Shown here piece by piece: positions 34,246 to 43,707 of a stretch of 64,000 nt of DNA (position 1 is the first letter of the stretch; each line of letters opens with the position of its first letter). The notes beneath the pieces were generated by a model. It did not search any database. It saw nothing but the letters and a program-made list of their open reading frames with translations, and was not told the DNA's origin. The DNA comes from Chitinophagaceae bacterium PMP191F (GTDB lineage: Bacteria; Bacteroidota; Bacteroidia; Chitinophagales; Chitinophagaceae), in contig LGYU01000013.1 in assembly GCA_001302245.1 (NCBI GenBank), positions 186,001-250,000 on the forward strand. The letters are read 5' to 3'. The position numbers and the translations under genes are program-made.

Positions 34246-34956
34246 ATGAATTGGTTTTTTTTGCAGGTTACTAACCCGGCTACCTCAGTGGCAGACTCGC
34301 TTAAAAATGTAATGGCTAATAATACTCCTGCGGAGCATTCTATGAATGTGATGCAGTTGCTGATGAATGGTGGTCCGCTGATGATACCACTGGGGCTGTT
34401 GCTGGTAATCGCCGTGTTCTTCTTTTTTGAACGTTTGATCGCTATCCGCAAGGCCAGCAATATCGATCCTAACTTCATGAATATTATTCGCGATAATATC
34501 TTCAGCAATAATATTTCAGCTGCCCGTTCCATGGCAAAAAATACGCCCAATCCGGTGGCACGCATGATCGATAAAGGTCTGCAACGCATTGGTAAACCTA
34601 TTGATGCCATTGAAAAAAGCATGGAAAATGTAGGTAAACTGGAGATCTATAAAATGGAACGTAACCTGCCGGTATTATCGCTGGTATATGGTATTGCGCC
34701 TATGTTCGGGTTCCTGGGAACCATCTTTGGTATGCTGCAATTGTTCTACAACATTAATACATCAGGTGAATTTACCCCTGCCAACATTGCGGGTGGTATC
34801 TATACCAAAATGATCACTTCAGCTTCCGGTCTCATCATCGGGTTGCTGGCATATGTAGGCTATAACTTCCTGAATGCACAGATCGATAAAACTGTGAACA
34901 AGATGGAATCAGCCAGTGCAGAGTTTATTGACATTCTGCAGGAACCTACACGCTAA
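34246..34956 (+). CDS. exbB: MotA/TolQ/ExbB proton channel protein
   Basis: 236-residue inner-membrane protein with three hydrophobic segments: about 40-62 (PLMIPLGLLLVIAVFFFFER), about 145-170 (SLVYGIAPMFGFLGTIFGML) and about 190-212. The second carries the family signature and a loop typical of ExbB/TolQ. Together with ExbD (next gene, 46 bp downstream) it forms the proton-motive-force motor that powers TonB-dependent receptors such as those at 13379 and 38696. No TonB gene is adjacent. The ATG at 34246 is used; an overlapping ATG at 34242 is out of frame. Confidence 0.9.
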   Translation: MNWFFLQVTNPATSVADSLKNVMANNTPAEHSMNVMQLLMNGGPLMIPLGLLLVIAVFFFFERLIAIRKASNIDPNFMNIIRDNIFSNNISAARSMAKNTPNPVARMIDKGLQRIGKPIDAIEKSMENVGKLEIYKMERNLPVLSLVYGIAPMFGFLGTIFGMLQLFYNINTSGEFTPANIAGGIYTKMITSASGLIIGLLAYVGYNFLNAQIDKTVNKMESASAEFIDILQEPTR

Positions 34957-35002
34957 TAATCCTGATGACAGTATCCAAACTGAACCTATATAACTTTCGA
35001 TA

Positions 35003-35404
35003 ATGAATTTGAGAAGAAGATTAAAAGGCCACCAGGAACTACATGCGGGAGCGCTGAATGATATCCTGTTCATTCTGCTGTTCTTCTTCCTGATCGTTTC
35101 CACACTGGCCAATCCTAACGTTATCAAGTTATCGCAGCCAAAGGCCAAAAGTGATACCAAGGCTAAGCAAACTGTTATTGTAAACGTGAAGCCTAGCGGC
35201 GAATACATTATCAATGGTAAATCGGTAACTATTGCTGATATGAAGAACATCATTCAGCCATATGTAACGAAAGATTCCACACAGGCAACTATTGCCATCA
35301 ATGCAGATAAGACAGTGCCGCTGGATGATGTGGTGGCTGTAATGCGTATAGCCCGCGAATTGGGTGCACGTGCAACCCTGCTGGTGGATAACAGAACGCC
35401 TTAA
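35003..35404 (+). CDS. exbD: ExbD/TolR-family protein
   Basis: 133 residues. A short cytoplasmic N-terminus (MNLRRRLKGHQELHAGALND) leads into one membrane helix whose Asp (ALNDILFILLFFFL) is the proton-carrying residue of the family. The periplasmic domain runs from about 45 to 133 (IVNVKPSGEYIINGKSV, closing ATLLVDNRTP). It partners the ExbB homologue immediately upstream. Its 3' end is followed by a large inverted repeat shared with the convergent prmC gene. Confidence 0.9.
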   Translation: MNLRRRLKGHQELHAGALNDILFILLFFFLIVSTLANPNVIKLSQPKAKSDTKAKQTVIVNVKPSGEYIINGKSVTIADMKNIIQPYVTKDSTQATIAINADKTVPLDDVVAVMRIARELGARATLLVDNRTP

Positions 35405-35440
35405 GATATACTTGAAGATAGCGGAAAACCGCTGCTGATC

Positions 35441-35495
35441 AATGGTTTGATGGTTTTAGGGCTGGTGATACCGGCAATAAAGCAATCAAACCATT
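35441..35495. terminator. Large hairpin between convergent exbD and prmC (dispersed-repeat related)
   Basis: AATGGTTTGAT (35441-35451) and ATCAAACCATT (35485-35495) form a perfect 11-bp inverted repeat. An inner stem GCTGGT/ACCGGC lies within the loop. Its right arm overlaps the last codons of prmC and is followed by TTT. The TGGTTTGAT arm is the same word found in the dispersed repeat copies. It is a likely bidirectional terminator. Confidence 0.65.
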
Positions 35496-36349
35496 TTTAT
35501 TTGCGCTTTCACCATTCTTGCCTTTCCCTGCATATCTTTTCTGAGTTCAACCTGTGTAAATCCCTTGCCGGTAAAAAGATCACAAACGGCAGTACCCAGG
35601 TCTTCGTGTATTTCAACAAATATTGTAGCTGCTGCATGCAGATGCCGTATTGCAAAATCTGCTATATGCCTGTAAAACAGCAGTGCATCATGATCGGGTA
35701 CAAACAATGCCAGGTGAGGTTCATATTCCAGCACATTGCTGTGCATAGTTGTTTTGTTCTGCACTGGTATGTAAGGCGGATTGCTTACCAGTATATCAGC
35801 TTTAGGCAACTGAGACCATAATACGGGTTGTAAAAAGTCAAGTTGTATAAAACTAATAGCTGCCTGTTGGGTTGCAGCATTGCGTTGTGCCACGCCTAAA
35901 GCGCCTTCGCTTACATCACAGGCAAATACCTGTGCACGGGGTAATTTTTTTTTCAATGCTACAGGAATACAGCCGCTGCCTGTACCAATATCCAGTATCT
36001 GTATTTCAGATTTCAGGTCTTTGACTTCCTGTAATATCCATGCTACCAGTTCTTCCGTTTCAGGACGGGGAATCAATACATTTTTGTCTACGTACAACGG
36101 CATGCCATAAAACCATGCTTCCTGTAGCACATACTGAACAGGTTCATGTTGTTGTAACCTGGTAGTATATTCCTGCAATGTGGTGGTGATTGGATCTGCA
36201 AGCTGGTGATCTTTATTCATTACACGATCGATCTTTTTCCAGCCGGTAACATGTTCCAGCACCCAATCGGTAATAGTAGCGGCCTCGCGTTCTTCGTAAA
36301 CCGTCTGCAAAGCTGTTTTTAATTGTATTTGTGCTTCCTTCAGGGTCAT
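35486..36349 (-). CDS. prmC: Peptide chain release factor N5-glutamine methyltransferase
   Basis: Methylates the GGQ glutamine of release factors RF1 and RF2. 287 residues with an N-terminal helical domain (1-80), the segment LIPRPETEELV, SAM motif DIGTGSGCIPVAL at about 120-132 and the catalytic NPPY at 190-193. The length and order match PrmC/HemK. Its stop codon lies inside the terminator hairpin shared with exbD. Upstream of the start (36350-36420) there are tandem words such as GGTATAAGGTTTTAGG of the intergenic repeat type. Confidence 0.95.
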   Translation of the reverse strand: MTLKEAQIQLKTALQTVYEEREAATITDWVLEHVTGWKKIDRVMNKDHQLADPITTTLQEYTTRLQQHEPVQYVLQEAWFYGMPLYVDKNVLIPRPETEELVAWILQEVKDLKSEIQILDIGTGSGCIPVALKKKLPRAQVFACDVSEGALGVAQRNAATQQAAISFIQLDFLQPVLWSQLPKADILVSNPPYIPVQNKTTMHSNVLEYEPHLALFVPDHDALLFYRHIADFAIRHLHAAATIFVEIHEDLGTAVCDLFTGKGFTQVELRKDMQGKARMVKAQIKMV

Positions 36350-36520
36350 TAGGGGGTAAAGGTACAGGGTTTATGGTATAAGGTTTTAGGTACATGGTAG
36401 AGGATTGAAAGGTTGGAATGGGATCAGGGGGAGTCTGGAATTTGTTTTATTGAATGAATGACATGCAGCATATTGATTGATACGGTTGGTGAGTCACTGG
36501 TTGTTTGTAAACATCACCTG

Positions 36521-36554
36521 TTGCTGCTGTTCACACCTGCATTCAGTATATTTG
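36521..36554 (+). promoter_or_regulatory. Candidate ribD promoter
   Basis: TTG at 36521-36523, a 23-bp spacer and TATATTTG at 36547-36554 match the Bacteroidota consensus TTG-N17-23-TAnnTTTG. Transcription would start about 36560, leaving a short leader before the ribD start. Confidence 0.45.
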
Positions 36555-36576
36555 CCGCCTGTATTGATTTTTCTGT

Positions 36577-37626
36577 TTGAATATTCAAAAAACATATATG
36601 TATCGTTGCCTGGAGCTGGCTAAACTGGCTGCAGGCTTTACTGCTCCCAACCCAATGGTTGGAGCTGTACTGGTATATCAGGACCGGATCATTGGTGAAG
36701 GGTATCACCGGCAGTACGGTGAACCGCATGCGGAAGTGAATTGTATCCGCTCCGTACAGGAAGCAGACAAGCATCTGATCCCGGCGTCTACTATATATGT
36801 TTCTCTGGAGCCCTGTGCACATTTTGGCAAAACGCCGCCCTGTGCAGACCTGATCATTGCCAATAATATTCAGCATGTGGTGATCGGTTGCCGTGACCCG
36901 TTTGTTAAGGTGGATGGCAAGGGTATAGAAAAGCTGGAAGCAGCAGGCGTGAAGGTTACGCTGGGTGTGTTGCAACAGGAAGCGCTGGCGTTGAACAAAC
37001 GGTTTATTACGTTTCATACACACCATCGGCCGTATATTATTCTGAAATGGGCCCAGACCGCCGATGGCAGGATCGGGAACTTGGATTACAGTCGTTTGTT
37101 GATCAGCAATGAGCACACCAATCGCCTGGTACACAAATGGCGCAGTGAAGAAGCCGCTATTATGGTGGGTACCAATACGGCGTTGTTTGATGACCCGGCC
37201 CTTACCACAAGATTGTGGAAGGGACATAATCCTGTGCGACTGGTGGTAGACATGGATCTGCGTTTGCCAGCCTCCTTGCAATTGTTCAACAGGCAGGTTA
37301 AAACGGTTGTGTTCAACGCATTGCAGCATAAAGAAGAAGAAAATCTGCTGTATTACCAGGTTACGCGTGATGTGAGTATTGTACACCAGGTAACGCATGC
37401 GCTGTACCAGTTGAAGATCCAGAGTGTACTGGTGGAAGGGGGAGCACAACTGCTGCAATCGTTTATTGATGAAGGATTGTGGGATGAATGTCGTATTATT
37501 ACAAATCCAGGGCTTTTTGCACATACAGGTATCCCTGCGCCGGTTTTAACAAAGGGTGTGTTACAACAGCAGCAACAGCTTGCGGGTGATACGATCCATT
37601 ATTTTGTGAATCCAGCCATCAGGTAA
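36577..37626 (+). CDS. ribD: Bifunctional riboflavin deaminase/reductase RibD
   Basis: Performs two riboflavin steps: deamination of the pyrimidinone and reduction of its ribosyl side chain. 349 residues. The N-terminal deaminase has zinc ligands H51-A-E53, C80 and C89 (PCAHFGKTPPC). The C-terminal reductase (about 148-349) has LKWAQTADGRIG and VLVEGGAQLLQSF. The frame opens with TTG 36577; ATG 36598 (MYRCLELA) is an alternative start, but the TTG start retains the usual family N-terminus. The next gene, yigZ-like, follows 47 bp downstream. Confidence 0.94.
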   Translation: MNIQKTYMYRCLELAKLAAGFTAPNPMVGAVLVYQDRIIGEGYHRQYGEPHAEVNCIRSVQEADKHLIPASTIYVSLEPCAHFGKTPPCADLIIANNIQHVVIGCRDPFVKVDGKGIEKLEAAGVKVTLGVLQQEALALNKRFITFHTHHRPYIILKWAQTADGRIGNLDYSRLLISNEHTNRLVHKWRSEEAAIMVGTNTALFDDPALTTRLWKGHNPVRLVVDMDLRLPASLQLFNRQVKTVVFNALQHKEEENLLYYQVTRDVSIVHQVTHALYQLKIQSVLVEGGAQLLQSFIDEGLWDECRIITNPGLFAHTGIPAPVLTKGVLQQQQQLAGDTIHYFVNPAIR

Positions 37627-37673
37627 TTTTTAGCTGTACTAAGCGATTAACTTATAATTATAAAGAAACCGGA

Positions 37674-38318
37674 ATGTCAACGTCTGTCGGGGAAATGCGT
37701 CTTATGAGTGAACAGGATTTTTTTAATACTATAGAAAAAAGCGGTGTAGCTGAATTTCGCGATAAGGGCAGCCAGTTTATTGCCTATGCGTTCCCGGTAA
37801 CTTCTATAGATGAGTTTAAGAAAAAGCTCGAAGTAGTAAAAAAAGAGCATCCTAAAGCCACTCATCATTGTTTTGCATACCGTATTGGCACTGATAACAA
37901 TACTTTCCGTGTCAGTGATGACGGTGAGCCTTCCGGAACTGCTGGTCGCCCGATACTGGGGCAAATAGACAGTAAACAACTAACCGATACACTGATCATT
38001 GTAGTACGTTATTTTGGCGGAACGCTGCTGGGTGTTCCGGGTTTGATCAATGCCTACAAAACAGCCGCGTCACTGGTATTGCAGGTAACGCCTGCCGTAC
38101 AGAAACCCATCGAGGAAGCTTACTCTCTTCAATTTGATTATACTGCCATGAATGATGTGATGATGGTGGTAAAACAACTCAACTGTACCGTTATTCAGCA
38201 GGATATGACCCTGTTCTGTCATCTTGTGTTAGGCATTCCCAAAGGCCGTTTGCAGGAAGCATTGTACCGTTTTAAAGATATCAGGAACGTGGAAGTGAAG
38301 AAGGAAAAGCAGAAATAG
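37674..38318 (+). CDS. YigZ/IMPACT family protein
   Basis: 214 residues of the UPF0029/IMPACT family. The N-terminal domain carries the family signature DDGEPSGTAGRPILGQI and VVRYFGGTLLGVPGLI. The C-terminal ferredoxin-like domain (about 140-205) is the DUF1949 type. The start may be Met1 (MSTSVGEMRLM) or Met11 (MSEQDFFNTIEK). In eukaryotes IMPACT regulates Gcn2; the bacterial role is unclear, possibly binding nucleic acid or ribosomes. Probably cotranscribed with ribD. A terminator at 38633-38662 may serve it, 315 bp downstream. Confidence 0.88.
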   Translation: MSTSVGEMRLMSEQDFFNTIEKSGVAEFRDKGSQFIAYAFPVTSIDEFKKKLEVVKKEHPKATHHCFAYRIGTDNNTFRVSDDGEPSGTAGRPILGQIDSKQLTDTLIIVVRYFGGTLLGVPGLINAYKTAASLVLQVTPAVQKPIEEAYSLQFDYTAMNDVMMVVKQLNCTVIQQDMTLFCHLVLGIPKGRLQEALYRFKDIRNVEVKKEKQK

Positions 38319-38695
38319 GAAGCAGGAAGTATGAAGTCGGAAATCTGAAGTCTGAGGAATTGCTGTTTATGAATTATTTGATATTTTGATAAAGGCCAAT
38401 ACCTTCCAACCTTTTTAAATAATGAGACTTGCGATCAGGATAGTCAGATACCAGTACCCGGACAAACTGCCTTCATTTTCCGTGAATGATATTCTGACGC
38501 TGAAGGTATGGATTGTTGAACGTTGTATTGCTGCGAAGCCCGCCTGCCATGAGGCCAGGGATATAGAAACTGAAACAAAGTTTACCGGCCAATAGTAAGT
38601 CAGAGATCTGCAATAACCTAGTAATATAAAACAAACGGCAGCCCTTCAAATGGCTGCCGTTTTTGATTGTTGTATCTGTTGTATTTCCCAGGATG
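38319..38695. other. 377-bp convergent gap
   Basis: It begins with the repeat words GAAGTATGAAGTCGG and AAATCTGAAGTCTGAGG (about 38326-38356), related to those at 31626 and 58100. A 57-codon ORF (38422-38595, +) is present but resembles nothing I know and has no supporting signal. The gap ends with a strong terminator. Confidence 0.5.
38633..38662. terminator. Bidirectional intrinsic terminator
   Basis: Perfect 11-bp stem AAACGGCAGCC / GGCTGCCGTTT with an 8-nt loop and T/A runs on both sides. It serves the TonB receptor ending at 38696 (-) and probably ribD-yigZ (+). Confidence 0.85.
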
Positions 38696-41689
38696 TTAAA
38701 AATCAATTGTAACAGATGCTTTGGCAAAACGCCCCAGTATAGGACGTGCATAATAGATAGCACCCGGTGCAGTGGTGATTCTTGGATTGCCCTCCGTTAA
38801 ACCAATGGTATTGGTAAGGTTGGTGGCATCTACTGCAAAACGAACCTGTTTGATGACATAGGCTATGCCTGCATTCAATACATTGAAAGCCGGTAATGCA
38901 AACTGGTTGGCATTGTCTGAATACTTTTTACCAAAATGATCCAGTTCAGCGTATACTGATAAGCCTTTGGTTATTTTCCACGATGGCCGGATATTACCAT
39001 AAAAAGCAGGTATACGACGCACCTTATTGTTGTTGTAATCGAAACCATTGCCTTTAAAATCCTTGAAAACAGGATCCTGCAAGGTGGCAGATACACTCAA
39101 TGAAAAAGGTCCTGCATTTACTTCACCTTCCAGTTCAATACCCATATTATCGGCTTTGGCAAACTTGTTTTCCGAAGTACCATTGGCCAGGATATCTGTA
39201 AAGGCAATATTATCCAGCTTCATGTAAAACAGGTTTGCAAAGAATGCATATTGTTTTGCCTGGTATTTATAACCCAGTTCAAACTGGTTTACATACGTAG
39301 GTTTGATCACACTGAGGTTACGGGCATTGTCATAAAACGCTTCTTCAATTGGAGAACGGAAACCATTGCTGTACCTGAAGTAAGCTGCCATGTTGCTGGT
39401 AAATTTGTAATTCACTGCACCACTTACAGAAAGACGGTTTACTTTATATTTCCAGTAGTAATAAGGTCCTTCGGTTGTAGTGATGGAGTTATCGGCTGTA
39501 GTGGTGGAAAAATTATAATTGAAACTGCTGTTGTTGTCCAGGTTCTGTGAAAAGAACTGGGAATTACCCTGATAACCGCTGTACCTGTCCATGTCATAAC
39601 GTATACCTACATCAAAGGTCAGTTTGTCAGAGGCAGAGATCTCAGCATTGGCGAATACAGCATTCACATCACCTTTGGTTTGTGCCTGGCGTGTTAACCA
39701 TGAAATATCTGTTACGCCATTGTAAGTGCGTGAGTAATTGTTAGCAGTAGGCGCCAGTGATTTATCTACCAGGTTCAGCAATTGCGGATTGTCTGATACT
39801 TCCAGCAACAGGTTACTCCAGTTCCATTGCTGGTTGGAGGTCCAGTTGGAGTAATAATGCCCCAGCGACAGGCTCAGGTTCTTTACCTTATATTCAAAAC
39901 GCAGGTTGTTGGCGAAATTCTGCATCTGTTTGTCTATTGCCCAGTAACCAACCTTGGCAACCAGTGCCGGATTGGCTGCAGCGCCGGTAGCAACATATGA
40001 ATAACCGGGATTAACTACCGGGAAACTGGCTCCTGAAGCGGTTTTATAATTGGCTGCAAAATCTGCTGCTGTCTGTGGTTCGTCTCCCGGGAAGATAGCG
40101 GTATAATCAAGTTTAATAGTAGTAATGCGCATACTGTTGGTTACTGAAAAGTTGCTGCCGAGATCGGTTTTAAACTCACTGCCAATGGCAGTAACATTGG
40201 GATGCACACCATTTTCAAGATTGCGGCGATAATAGCCACCACCATATTGTGGTACCTCCAGTTGACTGAAATTACGCGAAGTTAGTGTGCCGGTATTGGG
40301 ATTGAACCCGCTGATGCCTTTGGGATGATCTTTATCTGTTAATGGAATGGGTAACAGGAACAGGTTTTTGTCAGACAGCTTTTTGAAGTAAAGTTTTACA
40401 TAGCCTTTATCTAAATTATATTTCAGGTTTATTTTGAGCTGTCCGCCGTCGTTGGCCTTAAAGCCGGGGTTGCGGATACCATTATCCACACGGTAAAAAC
40501 CGCCAATATTAAAGAACAGTTTATCCTGTATCAGTGCACCACCTACATTCAGATCGGCCCTGAACAAACCTGAAGTACCACCGGTAAGACGTGCAGTACC
40601 TGCTGTTTGGTTACCACCTGTTTTACTGATAAAGTTGATGATACCGCCGGGTGCATTGGAGGCAAAGATGGAACCGGAACCACCACGAAGCGCTTCCATG
40701 CGAGAGATGGTTTCATCTACACGCAACCAGTTATCGGCATTCGCAAATTGCAATGCACCGTCTTCAAATACAGGCATACCATCTTCCTGGATCTGTACAT
40801 ACTCGTATGCACCTGCAGAGGGAATACCGCGTGCAAACAGGTTGTTGCCTACTTCACCACCTGAAGTTTCAACCAAAAAACCCGGTACATGTTGTAACAG
40901 GTCGGCAGCACTGGATGGTGCCAGGTCTTGTATCTTTTTACTGTTGTAACTGGTAATGGCAACACTTGATGCAATTTTCCGGCGCGGATTCACTGTACCA
41001 GTCACCACAATATCCTGCAGGTTCAATACATCTTCGGTAAGCACTGCATCGGCAATGGCAATACCATCACTTACGGCTACAGTTACTTCTTTTGACTGGT
41101 GGCCAACATAAGAAAATTGCAGCGTATAGGTACCAGGCTGTACTTTTCTGAATTCGTAGTTACCCGAAGCATCGGTAAGTGTCATGGTTTCCGGACCGGT
41201 AAGTTTTACCGTTACCCCGGATAGCGGTTCCCCTCTTTTATTTTTTACAGTTCCCCTGATACCACCATCAAACACTGCATTGACGGTTATTAAAGGTGTG
41301 TTGGCTGCAGCAGTTGTTCCACCGGAAGTTTCTATGCTATACAACAGGATATTGTCGTCAATGGTGCGGTAACCGATCTGTAATGGTCCCAGTATTTCCT
41401 GTAAAAAAAGACTGAGCTTTTTCTGGGTTACAGAGCAGGATATTTTTCGGTCGGCCTGTATTGATTTTGAGCTATATACAAAGCGTGCACCGGTTTGTTG
41501 CTGAAGAAAGCCGATTATCTTTTTCAATTCAGTCTGCTGCGCCTGTATGGTAACGGGTTTGTTGAGATATTCCTGTGCACTGGTTGTATTGGCATACAAC
41601 GTTGCGGCAGATACAAGTGTAATGGCAATCTGTACAATCGTTATTTTCATTGCGATGAGGATTAAAGCAATGAATTGCTTTTTTTTCAT
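38696..41689 (-). CDS. TonB-dependent receptor with STN domain (siderophore type)
   Basis: 997-residue outer-membrane receptor. A signal region is followed by a secretin/TonB N-terminal STN domain (about 45-115, VTIQAQQTELKKIIGFLQQQ), which talks to the FecR anti-sigma. Next come a carboxypeptidase-regulatory domain (GTVKNKRGEPLSGVTVKL), a plug with RMEALRGGSGSIFASNAPGG and INFISKTGG, and a 22-strand barrel ending GRFAKASVTIDF. STN plus the adjacent FecR and ECF sigma genes marks a ligand-sensing transducer as in FecA. The plug wording is siderophore-like; there is no SusD neighbour. The first Met (MKKKQF) or Met14 (MKITIV) may be the start. Confidence 0.9.
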   Translation of the reverse strand: MKKKQFIALILIAMKITIVQIAITLVSAATLYANTTSAQEYLNKPVTIQAQQTELKKIIGFLQQQTGARFVYSSKSIQADRKISCSVTQKKLSLFLQEILGPLQIGYRTIDDNILLYSIETSGGTTAAANTPLITVNAVFDGGIRGTVKNKRGEPLSGVTVKLTGPETMTLTDASGNYEFRKVQPGTYTLQFSYVGHQSKEVTVAVSDGIAIADAVLTEDVLNLQDIVVTGTVNPRRKIASSVAITSYNSKKIQDLAPSSAADLLQHVPGFLVETSGGEVGNNLFARGIPSAGAYEYVQIQEDGMPVFEDGALQFANADNWLRVDETISRMEALRGGSGSIFASNAPGGIINFISKTGGNQTAGTARLTGGTSGLFRADLNVGGALIQDKLFFNIGGFYRVDNGIRNPGFKANDGGQLKINLKYNLDKGYVKLYFKKLSDKNLFLLPIPLTDKDHPKGISGFNPNTGTLTSRNFSQLEVPQYGGGYYRRNLENGVHPNVTAIGSEFKTDLGSNFSVTNSMRITTIKLDYTAIFPGDEPQTAADFAANYKTASGASFPVVNPGYSYVATGAAANPALVAKVGYWAIDKQMQNFANNLRFEYKVKNLSLSLGHYYSNWTSNQQWNWSNLLLEVSDNPQLLNLVDKSLAPTANNYSRTYNGVTDISWLTRQAQTKGDVNAVFANAEISASDKLTFDVGIRYDMDRYSGYQGNSQFFSQNLDNNSSFNYNFSTTTADNSITTTEGPYYYWKYKVNRLSVSGAVNYKFTSNMAAYFRYSNGFRSPIEEAFYDNARNLSVIKPTYVNQFELGYKYQAKQYAFFANLFYMKLDNIAFTDILANGTSENKFAKADNMGIELEGEVNAGPFSLSVSATLQDPVFKDFKGNGFDYNNNKVRRIPAFYGNIRPSWKITKGLSVYAELDHFGKKYSDNANQFALPAFNVLNAGIAYVIKQVRFAVDATNLTNTIGLTEGNPRITTAPGAIYYARPILGRFAKASVTIDF

Positions 41690-41866
41690 AATTTCATATG
41701 ATTTTTGTTCGTTAAATAATAGCCTTATTTGCGCAAAAATTCCGGCCGGTCATGTAGCAGCATTACCGGCTTTTTTATTGCATGTGTTCTATGTGACAAT
41801 CTTTTTTACGTAGGAGGATAGCAGTTATACATATATCTTGTTTGTTTGGTTTAATGATCAATGCAA

Positions 41867-42874
41867 TTAATTACATCCCTTGCCCCGTACCAGTATCCTG
41901 GTGCCTTTTATTTCATAGGTAGCTTTTACAGACTGACATACCAGATCCAGTTTGTTGTACAGCGGTTGACCACTGATATCGCCGGTAAAAGGACAGTTAT
42001 CAAGATTTTCATTTTCTTCAACGATCTCAATACCATATTGCGCGCCGATAGCAGCCAGCACTTGTCGTAGTGGAGTATCTTCAAACAACATGTTTTGTTT
42101 TTCCGGTACTGCACCGGGTACAGCAGGTAATGGTTCGGGCTTTTCTACCAGTGAAGATTCAAAACGGTTTTTACGTTCATCATATACAACCTGCTGGTTA
42201 GGCGTTAATATCACGCCATTTTTATTGTTACCATCTGGTTGCTGCCCTGTCACTTCCACACGACCTGTACGTACGGCTACTTCCATCAAGCCTTCTTCCT
42301 TACCGGGTTTTATCATAAAGCTGGTACCCAGCACATGGGTGGTCATATTATGATTGTACACATAAAAAGGTTGTTGCGGATTTTTATGTACTTCAAAAAA
42401 TCCCTGTCCGTTTAAATACACTTCGCGACGGGCCGCATCAAAATGAAGCGGATATCGTACAGATGCACCGGGATATAGGGAAATCTTACTATGATCTTCC
42501 AGCGTAATGGTGATGATCTGTTGCGTGTTGTTTACCTGCTCGTGCATGGTTTGTGCTGCAGGTATTGCCGCATACCATACGGCAGGTTGCCGGTGTGTAA
42601 ACCAATATACAGCTGGTACCATCAGCATGCCAATGATGGCTGCAGCTACTGCTATTTTTCTGTAACTGATACGGCGTACAGGTGTTATTGTGGTAGCATC
42701 CTGTATCTTCTCCCACAGGGAATCTTCCAATGTGTTCAGCTCTGTGTTGTCTATAGCGGGCAGGTCAGCATCATCCAGCAGTTCATACCATTGATCTACC
42801 AGTGCTTTTTCTGATTCGGTACTTTTTCCTGCGATATACCGCTGTAAGAGTGTGTGAAATTCCTGCCGGGTCAT
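41867..42874 (-). CDS. FecR-family anti-sigma factor
   Basis: 335 residues. The N-terminal anti-sigma part (about 1-70) contains WEKIQDATT. One membrane helix lies at about 73-90 (KIAVAAAIIGMLMVPAVYWF). The periplasmic FecR domain (ITLEDHSKISLYPGASVRYP, VYLNGQGFFEVHKNPQQPF) ends in the Bacteroidota-specific DUF4974 domain (FEDTPLRQVLAAIGAQYGIE). It receives the signal from the STN domain of the downstream TonB receptor and releases the sigma factor encoded 123 bp upstream. The arrangement sigma-fecR-receptor is the classic cell-surface signalling cassette. Confidence 0.93.
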   Translation of the reverse strand: MTRQEFHTLLQRYIAGKSTESEKALVDQWYELLDDADLPAIDNTELNTLEDSLWEKIQDATTITPVRRISYRKIAVAAAIIGMLMVPAVYWFTHRQPAVWYAAIPAAQTMHEQVNNTQQIITITLEDHSKISLYPGASVRYPLHFDAARREVYLNGQGFFEVHKNPQQPFYVYNHNMTTHVLGTSFMIKPGKEEGLMEVAVRTGRVEVTGQQPDGNNKNGVILTPNQQVVYDERKNRFESSLVEKPEPLPAVPGAVPEKQNMLFEDTPLRQVLAAIGAQYGIEIVEENENLDNCPFTGDISGQPLYNKLDLVCQSVKATYEIKGTRILVRGKGCN

Positions 42875-42997
42875 GAAGACATTTTTAGTATGGTGGATAA
42901 GTATAAGTCGGCAGTAGCAGTACTATCCCTAAAGGAAAGGATAACTTTTTTTGAAAAAAAGAAAGATGGCTGTAAACGCGATGTAAATCAATAGTTT

Positions 42998-43588
42998 TTA
43001 GCAGAATAGCAGTACGTAGAAAAATAACAGCACCATAAAGTCTTTTAGCTGCATACGCATCATTTTAAGTGATTGCGTAATGTGATATTCCACTGCTTTT
43101 TCAGAAATGTTCATCTGCTTGGCAATCTGTTTTATGGGATAATGTTCAAGCCTGCTGAGCCGGAAGATCTCACCGGTTTTTTCAGGAAGCATGGCAATGG
43201 CCTGTTGCATGGCGGTGTGAAGATCCATCAGGTTGATGGGTGAAAAAGCATCGGCTGTATTTTCATGCTGCAGGGAAGGATGACGCAACAGTTTTTCTTT
43301 GGCCAGTTGCGCTTCGATGGTACTGATCACCTGGTAACGGAGTGCAGTGCGGAGATAATGTTCTGGTTCACGGATCTCTGTAGTGAGACGCTTTTCCCAG
43401 ATGCCGGTAAAGATATTCTGAACTACTTCTTCTGCCAGCTCCTTTGAGCGGAGTTTGTGATAGGCTGCAACATACAATAATTTCCAATACCGTTCATACA
43501 AAGCTCTGAAAGCTTTCTGGTCAGACGACTTTAAAAGCGCTGCCAACTTATGATCAGTCAGTAATTGGTAATTCATATTCAACAGCAA
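42998..43588 (-). CDS. ECF RNA polymerase sigma-70 factor (FecI-like)
   Basis: 196 residues. Sigma region 2 lies at about 25-90 (AFRALYERYWKLLYVAAYHK, ELAEEVVQNIFTGIWEKR) and region 4 at about 130-185 (IFRLSRLEHYPIKQIAKQMN, SEKAVEYHITQSLKMMR). It belongs to the Bacteroidota FecI-like ECF group and should direct transcription of the STN receptor at 38696. A hydrophobic C-terminal tail (FMVLLFFYVLLFC) is unusual for a soluble sigma factor and may affect membrane association. It is the first gene of the cassette. Confidence 0.92.
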   Translation of the reverse strand: MLLNMNYQLLTDHKLAALLKSSDQKAFRALYERYWKLLYVAAYHKLRSKELAEEVVQNIFTGIWEKRLTTEIREPEHYLRTALRYQVISTIEAQLAKEKLLRHPSLQHENTADAFSPINLMDLHTAMQQAIAMLPEKTGEIFRLSRLEHYPIKQIAKQMNISEKAVEYHITQSLKMMRMQLKDFMVLLFFYVLLFC

Positions 43589-43707
43589 TCGTATGTGAAA
43601 ATACTAAAAAGCTGTGGATTTTGGGAATAGGAGTACAGTGTACTCAGTATCATGATGATCTCCGTACTGGATTTCACCATCGTAAACCAGGCTTATTTGT
43701 TTGAAGA

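Noticed and set aside
34246-35404. Flagellar MotA/MotB pair
   Set aside because: The second protein is a 133-residue ExbD/TolR type with no OmpA-like MotB domain.
36514-37524. 336-codon minus-strand ORF opposite ribD
   Set aside because: Long but rich in His/Gln/Cys with no motif, and exactly opposite RibD with all its zinc ligands.
38422-38595. 57-codon plus-strand ORF after the yigZ-like gene
   Set aside because: No recognisable family, no promoter, and the surrounding sequence is intergenic repeat material.
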